Part shown: in pieces, positions 50,008 through 57,017 of the stretch
How the letters are laid out: the number at the start of each line of letters is the position of its first letter
Position numbering within the stretch: position 1 is the first letter of the stretch
Assembly: GCF_029846275.1 (NCBI RefSeq)
Contig: NZ_JARVWS010000003.1
Span: 682,001 to 746,000 of the forward strand
DNA: 64,000 nt
Direction: 5' to 3'
Source of the DNA: Nocardioides sp. CER19
GTDB taxonomy: Bacteria; Actinomycetota; Actinomycetes; Propionibacteriales; Nocardioidaceae
Notes under the pieces: generated by a model
Seen by the model: only the letters and a program-made list of their open reading frames with translations
The model's database searches: none
What the model was told of the DNA's origin: nothing
Program-made: the position numbers and the translations under genes

Positions 50008-50068
50008 GAGTCGGCCTCGCTCGGCACTTGGTTCCCGGCGGGAACCAAAGCGCCTCTCGACGGCACTC
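50008..50068. promoter_or_regulatory. bidirectional ECF-type promoter
   Basis: TTGGTTCCC-GGC-GGGAACCAA (50028-50048) is a perfect 9-base-arm palindrome. On each strand GGGAACC is followed, after exactly 18 bases, by ACTC (50065-50068 plus strand; 50011-50008 minus strand). GGGAAC is a usual ECF -35 element, so both the fusion gene and ycnI probably use the same sigma factor. The minus-strand ACTC ends seven bases before the fusion's GTG. Confidence 0.6.
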
Positions 50069-50100
50069 AGTCAGCGAGTCCACCCCCGGAGAGGAACACC

Positions 50101-50754
50101 ATGAGGAACCCCGTCCGCGCCGTCGCAGCAGCCGCCACCACGGCCGGTCTCGTCCTGCTCGCCGGTCCGGCGTTCGCCCACGTCACGGTCAACCCGGGCG
50201 AGGCCGCGCCGGGCAGCTACACGAAGCTGACCTTCCGCGTGCCGACCGAGTCCGACACCGCGTCCACGACGCGGGTCCAGGTCATGCTGCCGGCGCAGCT
50301 GACCTCGGCCCGGGTGAAGCCGCACGCCGGCTGGACCTACGCGCTGTCGAGGTCCGGCGACGCGGTCACGGCGATCACGTGGACGGCCGACGAGGACGCA
50401 GCGATCAGGCCGGGCGAGTTCGACGAGTTCGACATCTCGGTCGGTCCGCTGCCCACGACCGACAGCCTCACCTTCAAGGCGCTGCAGACCTACTCCGACG
50501 GGTCCGTGGTCCGCTGGATCGAAGTGCCGCAGACGGGCCAGCCCGAGCCGGAGCACCCCGCTCCGGTGCTCAGCCTCACCGCCGCGCGCGACGACGCAGC
50601 GAGGACGTCGACCGACGTCCCGGCGGGCGCCTCGGGCGCCTCGGGCGACTCGGGCGACTCGGGCGCCTCGAAGGCTCCGCTCATCCTCTCGATCGTCGCG
50701 CTCGTGGTGGCGGTCGCAGGGGCCGGCGTCGCCGTCGTCCGCCGGCGCGCATGA
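50101..50754 (+). CDS. ycnI: YcnI family (DUF1775) copper-binding exported protein
   Basis: This 217-residue protein has a signal peptide cleaved after AFA, leaving an N-terminal histidine (HVTVNPGEAAPGSYTKLTF), which in YcnI proteins is part of the Cu(II) site. The DUF1775 domain spans about 27-150. A Gly/Ala/Ser/Asp linker built of short repeats (near 177-190) leads to a C-terminal membrane anchor and RRRA tail. It should be an extracytoplasmic copper chaperone. GGAGAGG before the ATG sets the start. It is divergent from the ZAS-CopC-CopD fusion and convergent with the sigma gene. Confidence 0.9.
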   Translation: MRNPVRAVAAAATTAGLVLLAGPAFAHVTVNPGEAAPGSYTKLTFRVPTESDTASTTRVQVMLPAQLTSARVKPHAGWTYALSRSGDAVTAITWTADEDAAIRPGEFDEFDISVGPLPTTDSLTFKALQTYSDGSVVRWIEVPQTGQPEPEHPAPVLSLTAARDDAARTSTDVPAGASGASGDSGDSGASKAPLILSIVALVVAVAGAGVAVVRRRA

Positions 50755-50762
50755 GCGGGCGC

Positions 50763-51290
50763 TCAGGCCAGGCGGGTACGCCGGAGCGCGGCCGGGTCGA
50801 CCATCCCGACGAGGTCCTCACGCGCTCGAGCGACGCGCGAGCGGATGGTGCCGATCGGGCAACCGACCAGCTCGGCGGCGTCGGCGTAGGAGTAGCCGAG
50901 CACCTGCGTCAGGACGAACGCCTGTCGGCGCTCCTCGTCGAGCCCCGCGAGCAGGCTGGTCAGGACCACCTCGCCCTGGTGGTCGGGGATGGCGCGGACA
51001 CCGGGGCGCGGCTCCTTGCGCCGGCGCTGGCGGTCGGCGATGTCGTCGGCGACGACCCGGCGCACGATGCTGAACAGCCACGGCCGCACCGGGGACTCGC
51101 CCCGGAAGGAGCGCAGCGACCGCAGCACGCGGGCGTAGACCTCCTGCGCCAGGTCGTCGGCGTGCTCCCGGTCGCCGAGGTGGGCGCAGAGCCGCCACAC
51201 GTCGGCCTGGGTGGCCCGGACGAAGGCCTCCACGGCCGGCTCGTCGCGCCCGTCGCGCGCCGCGACCGCCAGCCGCGTCCAGTCGTCCAC
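50763..51290 (-). CDS. ECF RNA polymerase sigma factor
   Basis: This 175-residue ECF sigma factor has region 2 at about residues 20-90 (HADDLAQEVYARVLRSLRSF, RPWLFSIVRRVVADDIAD) and region 4 at about 115-165 (AFVLTQVLGYSYADAAELVG, PIGTIRSRVARAREDL). TACGGT (51298-51303) ends seven bases before the GTG, so the mRNA is probably leaderless. No separate anti-sigma gene is adjacent; the only zinc anti-sigma domain nearby is in the CopC-CopD fusion, which is the likely partner. Confidence 0.9.
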   Translation of the reverse strand: MDDWTRLAVAARDGRDEPAVEAFVRATQADVWRLCAHLGDREHADDLAQEVYARVLRSLRSFRGESPVRPWLFSIVRRVVADDIADRQRRRKEPRPGVRAIPDHQGEVVLTSLLAGLDEERRQAFVLTQVLGYSYADAAELVGCPIGTIRSRVARAREDLVGMVDPAALRRTRLA

Positions 51291-51338
51291 GGCCGGGACC
51301 GTAGCAGGCGCGCTCTGCTCGTCGGGCTTCTGACCGCG

Positions 51339-51941
51339 GTGATCCTGGGCACGGCGCTGCCGGCGTACGCCGGGACGTTCTCGACCTACCGCACGGCCGT
51401 GACCGGCCTCCGACCCGGGACGGCGGGCGTGACGGCGACCTCGCCGACCAACGGCGAGGCCATCACCGTGAGCAACACCTCGGCGGCGCCGGTGATCGTG
51501 GAGGGCTACCAGGGCGAGCCCTACCTCAAGGTGACCAGCGCCGGGGTCTGGCAGAACGACCGCTCCCCTGCCGTCTACCTCAACAAGGAGCAGACGATCG
51601 GGAGCATCCCGGACGACGCCAACGCCCGCCAGCCACCGCACTGGACGCAGGTGAGCGACGGGCACCGCGCCCAGTGGCACGACCACCGCATCCACTGGAT
51701 GGGTGCCGTGGAGCCGCCGGCCGTCACCGCCGACCCCGGCGAGCCGCACCTGATCAACACCTGGCACATCCCGATCCTCGTGGGCGCGACGAAGGGCGAG
51801 ATCACGGGCACGCTCCGCTACGAGCCGTCCAGCCACTGGGGCGACTACCTGCCTTATGCGGCGGTCGGCCTCGGCGTGCTGGTGGTGGTCGCTGTGCAGG
51901 TCCTCGTCGTACGTCGACGGCGGACCGTCCGGCAGGAGTGA
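51339..51941 (+). CDS. membrane-anchored exported protein with a histidine-rich motif
   Basis: The frame reads a signal-like segment (LLVGLLTAVILGTALPAYAG), an extracytoplasmic beta-rich domain of about 165 residues and a C-terminal anchor (AVGLGVLVVVAVQVLVV) with RRRR. The domain contains HWTQVSDGHRAQWHDHRIHWMG, six histidines in 22 residues, which suggests metal binding. I do not know the family by name. The only ordinary in-frame start after the sigma gene is GTG 51339, which cuts the hydrophobic signal. The natural start may be a CTG at about 51315, or a base may be missing near 51302. It is divergent from the sigma gene. Confidence 0.65.
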   Translation: MILGTALPAYAGTFSTYRTAVTGLRPGTAGVTATSPTNGEAITVSNTSAAPVIVEGYQGEPYLKVTSAGVWQNDRSPAVYLNKEQTIGSIPDDANARQPPHWTQVSDGHRAQWHDHRIHWMGAVEPPAVTADPGEPHLINTWHIPILVGATKGEITGTLRYEPSSHWGDYLPYAAVGLGVLVVVAVQVLVVRRRRTVRQE

Positions 51942-53402
51942 TCAGCCCAGCTCGAAGGTCACCTTCCGGGTGGCGACGTCCGCCTGGGTGAGCGCGACGG
52001 ACACGTCGGCGCCGAGCGGCAGCGGGGCGGGCCCGGTGACACGGGCCTCGATCGCGGGCTCCTGGATGGTGACCGTGCCGCGCCCCTCGTCGCGGTCGTC
52101 GAGCTCGACGACGACCCCCTCGAACGTCTCCCCCACGTGCGGTGCCAGCACGCCGGCCTCGACCAGGTCGAGGATGGCGCCCTCGTAGGCCCCGGCCCGG
52201 TGTCCGGACTCGCGCATCGTGTCGGGCAGCGTCGGCAGCGCCTCGTGCACCCAGTCCGGGACCGGCTGGTCGGCGCACAGCGCGACGCAGATCTCGCCGG
52301 CGTACCTGTCGACGAGGCGGCGCAGCGGCGCCGTGACGTGGGCGTACTCGGAGGCCAGCGCGCTGTGCTCGGTCTGCTCGGGCAGCTCCCCGTCGAAGGT
52401 GGCGTAGCCGCTGCCGCGGAGCAGCCGTGTGCAGGCCACGACCATCGCCGCCTGCTGGGGGTCGGCGGGGTCGAGCGTGCGGATGAAGTCGGGGTAGAGC
52501 TGCTCGGCCGGCCAGTCGAGACCGAGCGCGCGGGCGGTGCGGTGCAGTCGCTGCACGTCGCGCGGGTCCGGCGGCGGCAGCGTGCGCAGCACCCCGACCT
52601 TCGCGTAGACCATCAGGTCGGCGGCGCCGAAGCCGGTGAGCAGCGACAGCTGGGCGTTCCAGTCCTCGACCGGCAGCAGGCGGCGGTACTCCAGCCGCCA
52701 GCGGTCGCCCTCGATCGCGACCTCCTGGTCCGGCAGCGGCAGGTTGACGCCGCCGCGGGCCACCTCGAGGTGCTGCCGCTTCTCACCGATCTCCTTGAGG
52801 AGCGGCAGCGAGTCGGCGTACGGGCCCTCGAAGGCCTCGGTGTCGAACATGTGCTGCACGCCCTCGTAGGACAGCTTGGCGACCGAGCGGACCCGGGCGC
52901 GCTCGACGCGGGCGCCGGTGATCTCGCCGGTCGCGTCGAGTGAGACGGTCCAGAGCAGGGCGGGCCGCACCTGGTCGGGCAGGAGGGACGCGGCGTCCTC
53001 GGACAGCACCTTCGGATGGAGCGGGATCTTGGAGTCGGCGCCGTAGAGCGACTCACCCCGCTTGCGCGCCTCGACGTCGACCGGGTCGCCCGGCGTCACG
53101 AAGGCGGCGACGTCCGCGATGGCGTAGTGCACGGTGTAGCCGTCATCGGCGTGCTCGAGGTGGAGCGCCTGGTCGAGGTCCATCGAGGTCGCCGGGTCGA
53201 TGGTGACGAACGGGAGATCGGTGCGGTCGAGGTCCGGCAGGCGTGGGTTCGCGGCGGCCGCGCTGGCCGCGGCCTCCACGTCCGGCGGGAACTCCTCGCT
53301 CACCCCCAGCTCCTGCTGGATGGTGGCGATCCCGTCGCGCAACGTGGCCGCCGCCACGCCGTCGTCGTCGGTCCTGACCCGGATGACCTGTCCGCTCGGC
53401 AT
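51942..53402 (-). CDS. RNB-domain exoribonuclease (RNase II/R family)
   Basis: This 486-residue protein is essentially an RNB catalytic domain. PFVTIDPATSMDLDQALHLE near residues 64-83 carries the Asp cluster that binds Mg2+, followed by YTVHYAIADVAAFV and SEYAHVTAPLRRLVDRY. A short S1-like beta domain closes the C-terminus. It degrades RNA 3' to 5' processively. It lacks the N-terminal cold-shock domains of full RNase R, which is common in actinobacterial paralogues. TATCGT ends six bases before the ATG, so the mRNA is probably leaderless. Confidence 0.88.
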   Translation of the reverse strand: MPSGQVIRVRTDDDGVAAATLRDGIATIQQELGVSEEFPPDVEAAASAAAANPRLPDLDRTDLPFVTIDPATSMDLDQALHLEHADDGYTVHYAIADVAAFVTPGDPVDVEARKRGESLYGADSKIPLHPKVLSEDAASLLPDQVRPALLWTVSLDATGEITGARVERARVRSVAKLSYEGVQHMFDTEAFEGPYADSLPLLKEIGEKRQHLEVARGGVNLPLPDQEVAIEGDRWRLEYRRLLPVEDWNAQLSLLTGFGAADLMVYAKVGVLRTLPPPDPRDVQRLHRTARALGLDWPAEQLYPDFIRTLDPADPQQAAMVVACTRLLRGSGYATFDGELPEQTEHSALASEYAHVTAPLRRLVDRYAGEICVALCADQPVPDWVHEALPTLPDTMRESGHRAGAYEGAILDLVEAGVLAPHVGETFEGVVVELDDRDEGRGTVTIQEPAIEARVTGPAPLPLGADVSVALTQADVATRKVTFELG

Positions 53403-53407
53403 ACCGG

Positions 53408-53414
53408 CACGATA
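53408..53414. promoter_or_regulatory. overlapping divergent -10 boxes
   Basis: The seven bases CACGATA contain CACGAT on the plus strand (53408-53413), ending six bases before the yaaA GTG, and TATCGT on the minus strand (53414-53409), ending six bases before the RNB gene's ATG. The two start codons are 17 bases apart, so both transcripts are probably leaderless and their promoters share DNA. Confidence 0.55.
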
Positions 53415-53419
53415 TCGAC

Positions 53420-54199
53420 GTGCTCATCCTGCTGCCGCCGTCCGAGGGCAAGTCGACGCCGTCGCGCGGCGCCCCGCTCGACCTCGACGCACTCACCCTG
53501 CCCACGCTGGCCAAGGCCCGCGAGGCGGTGCTCGACGCCCTGGTCGACCACTGCAGCGGCGACCCCGACGTCGCGGCCGGGACGCTCGGCATCCCGAAGA
53601 CCCAGCCGGAGCTCATCGGCCTCAACGCCGCCCTGCGCACCGCCCCGACCGCGCGCGCCGACCGCATCTACACCGGCGTCGTCTACGACGCCCTCTCGTT
53701 CGCCACGCTGTCGCCGGCCGGCAAGCGGCGAGCGTCCTCGCGCGTGCTGGTCACGTCCTCGCTGTTCGGCCTGGTCTCCCCCGCCGACCGGATCCCCGCC
53801 TACCGCCTGTCCGGTGACGCGACGCTTCCCGGCCTCGGGGGCGTCGCCGCCCACTGGCGCGCCTCCCTCGACGAGGCGGCCCGCGAGGCGCTGGGCGGCG
53901 GCCTCCTCGTCGACCTGCGGTCCGGGACGTACGCCGCCTTCTGGCGGCCGGCTCCGGACCTGGCCGGCCGGGTCGCGACCGTGCGGGTGCTGCACGAGAT
54001 CGACGGGACCCGGAAGGTCGTCAGCCACTTCAACAAGGCCACCAAGGGCCGGATCACGCGCGCACTGCTGGAGGACGGCGCCGCGCCGCGCACGCCGGCA
54101 GCCCTCGCCGACGCGCTGCGCGACCTGGGCTGGGCCGTCGAGATCGGCCGGCCGGGCAAGGCCGGCACCCAGCTCGACGTGGTCGTCAGCGAGCTCTGA
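53420..54199 (+). CDS. yaaA: YaaA-family peroxide stress protein
   Basis: This 259-residue protein has the YaaA (DUF328) pattern: an opening LILLPPSEGKS, RIYTGVVYDALSF near residue 74, LVTSSLFGLVSPADRIPAYRL near 110, and HFNKATKGRITRALL near 195. YaaA limits intracellular iron and DNA damage during peroxide stress in E. coli. The GTG start lies six bases after CACGAT. It is divergent from the RNB exoribonuclease and convergent with the RNase H gene. Confidence 0.9.
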   Translation: MLILLPPSEGKSTPSRGAPLDLDALTLPTLAKAREAVLDALVDHCSGDPDVAAGTLGIPKTQPELIGLNAALRTAPTARADRIYTGVVYDALSFATLSPAGKRRASSRVLVTSSLFGLVSPADRIPAYRLSGDATLPGLGGVAAHWRASLDEAAREALGGGLLVDLRSGTYAAFWRPAPDLAGRVATVRVLHEIDGTRKVVSHFNKATKGRITRALLEDGAAPRTPAALADALRDLGWAVEIGRPGKAGTQLDVVVSEL

Positions 54200-54205
54200 C
54201 CGGCC

Positions 54206-55396
54206 TCACCAGGTCGTCGTGGCCGGGTCGAACCCGCTGCGGCCCGGCGGGAGCGCGTTGTAGAGCCGCAGCGAGGCCCGGTCGGGCTCGCCCGGGCTCG
54301 GGTAGAAGGAGACGACGCTGACCGACGCCGGCGAGAGCTCCATCCGGAACAGCGACTCCAGCGGGGCCTCGAGCGCGTGCGCCACGAGCGTCTTGATGGG
54401 CGTGACGTGGCTGACGACGATGACCGTCCGGCCGGCGTACCGCTCCCGGAGGCGGGCAACCGCGTCGGCCACCCGCTTCTCGACGACCCGGAACGACTCG
54501 CCGCCCTCGGGCGCGACGTCGAGCGACCCGCGCCAGCGCTCCATCTCCTCGGGGAACCGGTCGGCGACCTCGGCGAAGGTGAGCCCGTCCCAGCGACCGA
54601 ACTCCATCTCGGCCAGCCCTGGCTCGGTCTCGACCGGCAGCCCGAGGGTCTCGGCGATGATCTGCGCCGACTCCAGCGTCCGCCGGACCGGCGACGCCAC
54701 GACGACCGCGGCACGCTCGGCCAGCGGCGCCAGCCAGTCGGCCGTCATCCGGATCTGCGACCGGCCGTCGTCGGACAGCCCCGGGTTCGCGCTCGCCAGG
54801 CCGCCCGAGAAGCGTTTGCCCGTGGTGTGCGGCGTGACGCCGTGCCGGACCAGCACGAGCGTCGTCGGCGCCCCGGGCTCGACCTCGCCCTCCCGGGCGA
54901 GCGGGGGCGCGGGGTCCTGGAGCTCCTCGATGAGCGAGGCGTCCTCGCCACCCGCGACGGTGACACCGCTGCGCACGCCGTCGAGCGCCTCGTTGACCAG
55001 CCGGTCCGCGTGCTTGTTGGCGCCCCGCGGCACCCAGGTGTACGTCGTCCCGGCCGGCGCGAGCCGGCCAGCCTCCTCCGCCAGCGGCTTCATGTCCGGG
55101 TGCTTGATCCTCCAGCGCCCCGACATCTGCTCGACGACGAGCTTGGAGTCCATCCGGACCTCGACGTCGGCGTCCGGCGTCAGCTCGGCCGCCAACCGCA
55201 GGCCGGCGATCAGGCCGGAGTACTCGGCCACGTTGTTGGTCGCGACCCCGATGGTGGTGCCGTCCTCGGCGATCACCTCGCCCGTCGCCGCGTCCTTGAG
55301 GACCGCGCCGTAGGCGGCCGGCCCGGGGTTGCCCCGCGAGCCGCCGTCGGCCTCGACGACGACCGCGGCGGGCCGGTCGCGCTCCTCGAGCGTCAC
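54206..55396 (-). CDS. bifunctional RNase HI / acid phosphatase
   Basis: This roughly 396-residue protein has an N-terminal RNase HI domain (Asp in EADGGSRGNPGPAAYG, Glu in NNVAEYSGL, Asp in VRMDSKLV, Asp in NKHADRLVNEAL) and a C-terminal histidine-phosphatase domain (VLVRHGVTPHTTG, MEFGRWDGLTF, VVSHVTPIKTL). The mycobacterial homologue Rv2228c has the same architecture, with RNase H and CobC-like phosphatase activities. The GTG start overlaps the upstream zinc-ribbon stop (GTGA), and the Nif3 / zinc-ribbon / RNase H order is as in mycobacteria. Confidence 0.9.
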   Translation of the reverse strand: MTLEERDRPAAVVVEADGGSRGNPGPAAYGAVLKDAATGEVIAEDGTTIGVATNNVAEYSGLIAGLRLAAELTPDADVEVRMDSKLVVEQMSGRWRIKHPDMKPLAEEAGRLAPAGTTYTWVPRGANKHADRLVNEALDGVRSGVTVAGGEDASLIEELQDPAPPLAREGEVEPGAPTTLVLVRHGVTPHTTGKRFSGGLASANPGLSDDGRSQIRMTADWLAPLAERAAVVVASPVRRTLESAQIIAETLGLPVETEPGLAEMEFGRWDGLTFAEVADRFPEEMERWRGSLDVAPEGGESFRVVEKRVADAVARLRERYAGRTVIVVSHVTPIKTLVAHALEAPLESLFRMELSPASVSVVSFYPSPGEPDRASLRLYNALPPGRSGFDPATTTW

Positions 55397-56133
55397 AGCC
55401 CCGACTCGGCCGTCCTGACGAGGATCCGCGAGCACTCCTCGCAGCGGACGACCTCGTTGCTGGGCAGCCCCTTGATCCGGGCGAGCTCGGCGGCGTCGAG
55501 CTCCAGCTGGCAGCCGCCGCAGCGGCGCGCGCGCAGCTCGGCGGCGCCGATCCCCTTGGCCTCGCGGAGCTTGTCGTAGAGCGCCAGCAGGTCGGCGGGC
55601 ATGCCCTCCACCGTGGACGGACGCTCGGCGGCCACCTCGGCCAGCTGGGCTTCGAGCCCGGCCGCCTTCTCGTCCCGGCTGGCCGCCAGCTCCGCGAGCC
55701 GCTCGTCGAAGCCGGCGACGCGCTCCTCGAGCGCGGTCAGGGCCGTCTGGGCCTCCTCGAGCTGCTCCATCAGCTCGAGCTCCTCGTCCTCGAGGACGCC
55801 GATGCGGCGGTCGAGCGTCGCCAGCTCGTGCTGCATCCGCTCGAGGTCCTTGGGGTTCGACACGGCGCCGGAGTCCATCCGCTCCTGGTCGCGGCGCCGC
55901 CGGGTGCGCACGGCCTCGACGTCGGAGTCGGCCTTCTTCTGCGCGGCGGTGAGGTCATCGACGGTGATCCGCGCGTCGCGCGCCTGGTCCGCGACGGCGC
56001 GGCGCTCGGCGGTCACGGCGGCGATCTCGGCGGTCTCGGGCAGCGTCGCCATGGCGTGGCGCAGCTGGGCGGCGCGGGAGTCGAGCTCCTGGATGTCCAG
56101 CAGCTTCAGTTGGGCGAAGGGGTCGGCTTTCAG
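55393..56133 (-). CDS. coiled-coil C4 zinc-ribbon protein, probable CTG start
   Basis: The protein is a long coiled coil (about residues 30-175) followed by a C4 zinc ribbon (RCGGCQLELD ... VVRCEECSRIL). It is the actinobacterial Rv2229c-like family, thought to act with nucleic acids or translation factors. The conserved beginning KADPFAQLKLLDIQELDSR lies upstream of the first ATG (56052). No ATG, GTG or TTG precedes it after the Nif3 stop. AGGAG followed by CCCGCG and CTG at 56133-56131 makes CTG the most likely start. With CTG the length is 246 residues; with the ATG it would be 219. Confidence 0.85.
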   Translation of the reverse strand: MKADPFAQLKLLDIQELDSRAAQLRHAMATLPETAEIAAVTAERRAVADQARDARITVDDLTAAQKKADSDVEAVRTRRRRDQERMDSGAVSNPKDLERMQHELATLDRRIGVLEDEELELMEQLEEAQTALTALEERVAGFDERLAELAASRDEKAAGLEAQLAEVAAERPSTVEGMPADLLALYDKLREAKGIGAAELRARRCGGCQLELDAAELARIKGLPSNEVVRCEECSRILVRTAESGL

Positions 56134-56167
56134 CGCGGGCTCCTGGGTGAGGTCGGCGTCCGAAGAT

Positions 56168-56989
56168 TCAGGCTCGGAACGTCCACGGGTCGGTCACGGT
56201 CGTGCTGACGCGGGTCTCCACCCTATTCCCCAGTCGCTCGGCGAGCTTCGCCGAGACCACCGGAAGCCAGGTCCACTCCGCTGCCCAGTGCGCCACGTCG
56301 ACGAGGGCGGGCCCGTCCTTCTCCAGGAACTCGGTGGCGGGGTGGTGCCGTAGGTCGCTGGTGAGGTAGACGTCGGCGCCGCTGCCCGCGAGCTGGTCGA
56401 GCAGGAAGTCCCCCGCCCCGCCGCACAGCGCGACGGTGCTGACCGGCCGCTCCGGGTCCCCCGCGACACGTACGCCGTGCGCGGTGGCCGGCAGGGCCGC
56501 CGCCACCGCGTCCGCGAAGGCTCGCAGGGTGGTCGGGGCGATCGCCCCGATCCGGCCGGTGCCCACCCCGTCGCCGGCCCCGTCGCCGACCCCGGCGGCC
56601 GCCGCCGGTACGAGCGGCCGCTGGTCGGTGAGCCCGAGCGCGTCCGCCAGCGCCTGGGAGACGCCGTCGACCGCCTGGTCGGCGTTGGTGTGCGCCGTGA
56701 ACAGGGCACAACCCGCGCGCGTCAGGGTCGTGAACGTCCTGCCCTTGGGCGTCGTGGCGGCCACTCCGTGAACACCCTTGAGGAACAGTGGATGGTGGAC
56801 GACGAGCAGGTCGGCGCCCCAGTCGGCGGCCTCCTGGGCGATGACCGGGGCCGGGTCCACGGCGAACAGCACGCGGTGGACCTCGTCAGCCGGGTCGCCG
56901 CCCACCAGCCCGACGGCATCCCAGTCGTCGGCGGTTGCGGGCGGGTACCACTCGTCCAGGAGCGCCACGACGTCGGCGAGGGTCGGCAT
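56168..56989 (-). CDS. Nif3-like dinuclear metal-centre protein
   Basis: This roughly 273-residue protein has the NIF3/YbgI family metal ligands: HHP in LLVVHHPLFLKGVHGV (near 66), HTNAD near 98, and HH in LRHHPATEFLEKDG plus E of the DVAHWAAEW segment. The domain is interrupted by a Gly/Asp-rich linker (GVGDGAGDGVGTG), shorter than the insert in bacterial long forms. The function is unresolved, possibly a cyclohydrolase-like or regulatory role. TAGCCT (56996-57001) ends six bases before the ATG at 56989, which is preferred over GTG 56995. It heads the zinc-ribbon / RNase H operon. Confidence 0.87.
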   Translation of the reverse strand: MPTLADVVALLDEWYPPATADDWDAVGLVGGDPADEVHRVLFAVDPAPVIAQEAADWGADLLVVHHPLFLKGVHGVAATTPKGRTFTTLTRAGCALFTAHTNADQAVDGVSQALADALGLTDQRPLVPAAAAGVGDGAGDGVGTGRIGAIAPTTLRAFADAVAAALPATAHGVRVAGDPERPVSTVALCGGAGDFLLDQLAGSGADVYLTSDLRHHPATEFLEKDGPALVDVAHWAAEWTWLPVVSAKLAERLGNRVETRVSTTVTDPWTFRA

Positions 56990-57017
56990 GGGCACAGGCT
57001 AACGAGGAGCGAACTGG

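Noticed and set aside
50630..50671. 9-bp repeats near the end of ycnI
   Set aside because: They encode the Gly/Ala/Ser/Asp linker of the protein and follow from the amino acid repeat. They are not an independent DNA element.
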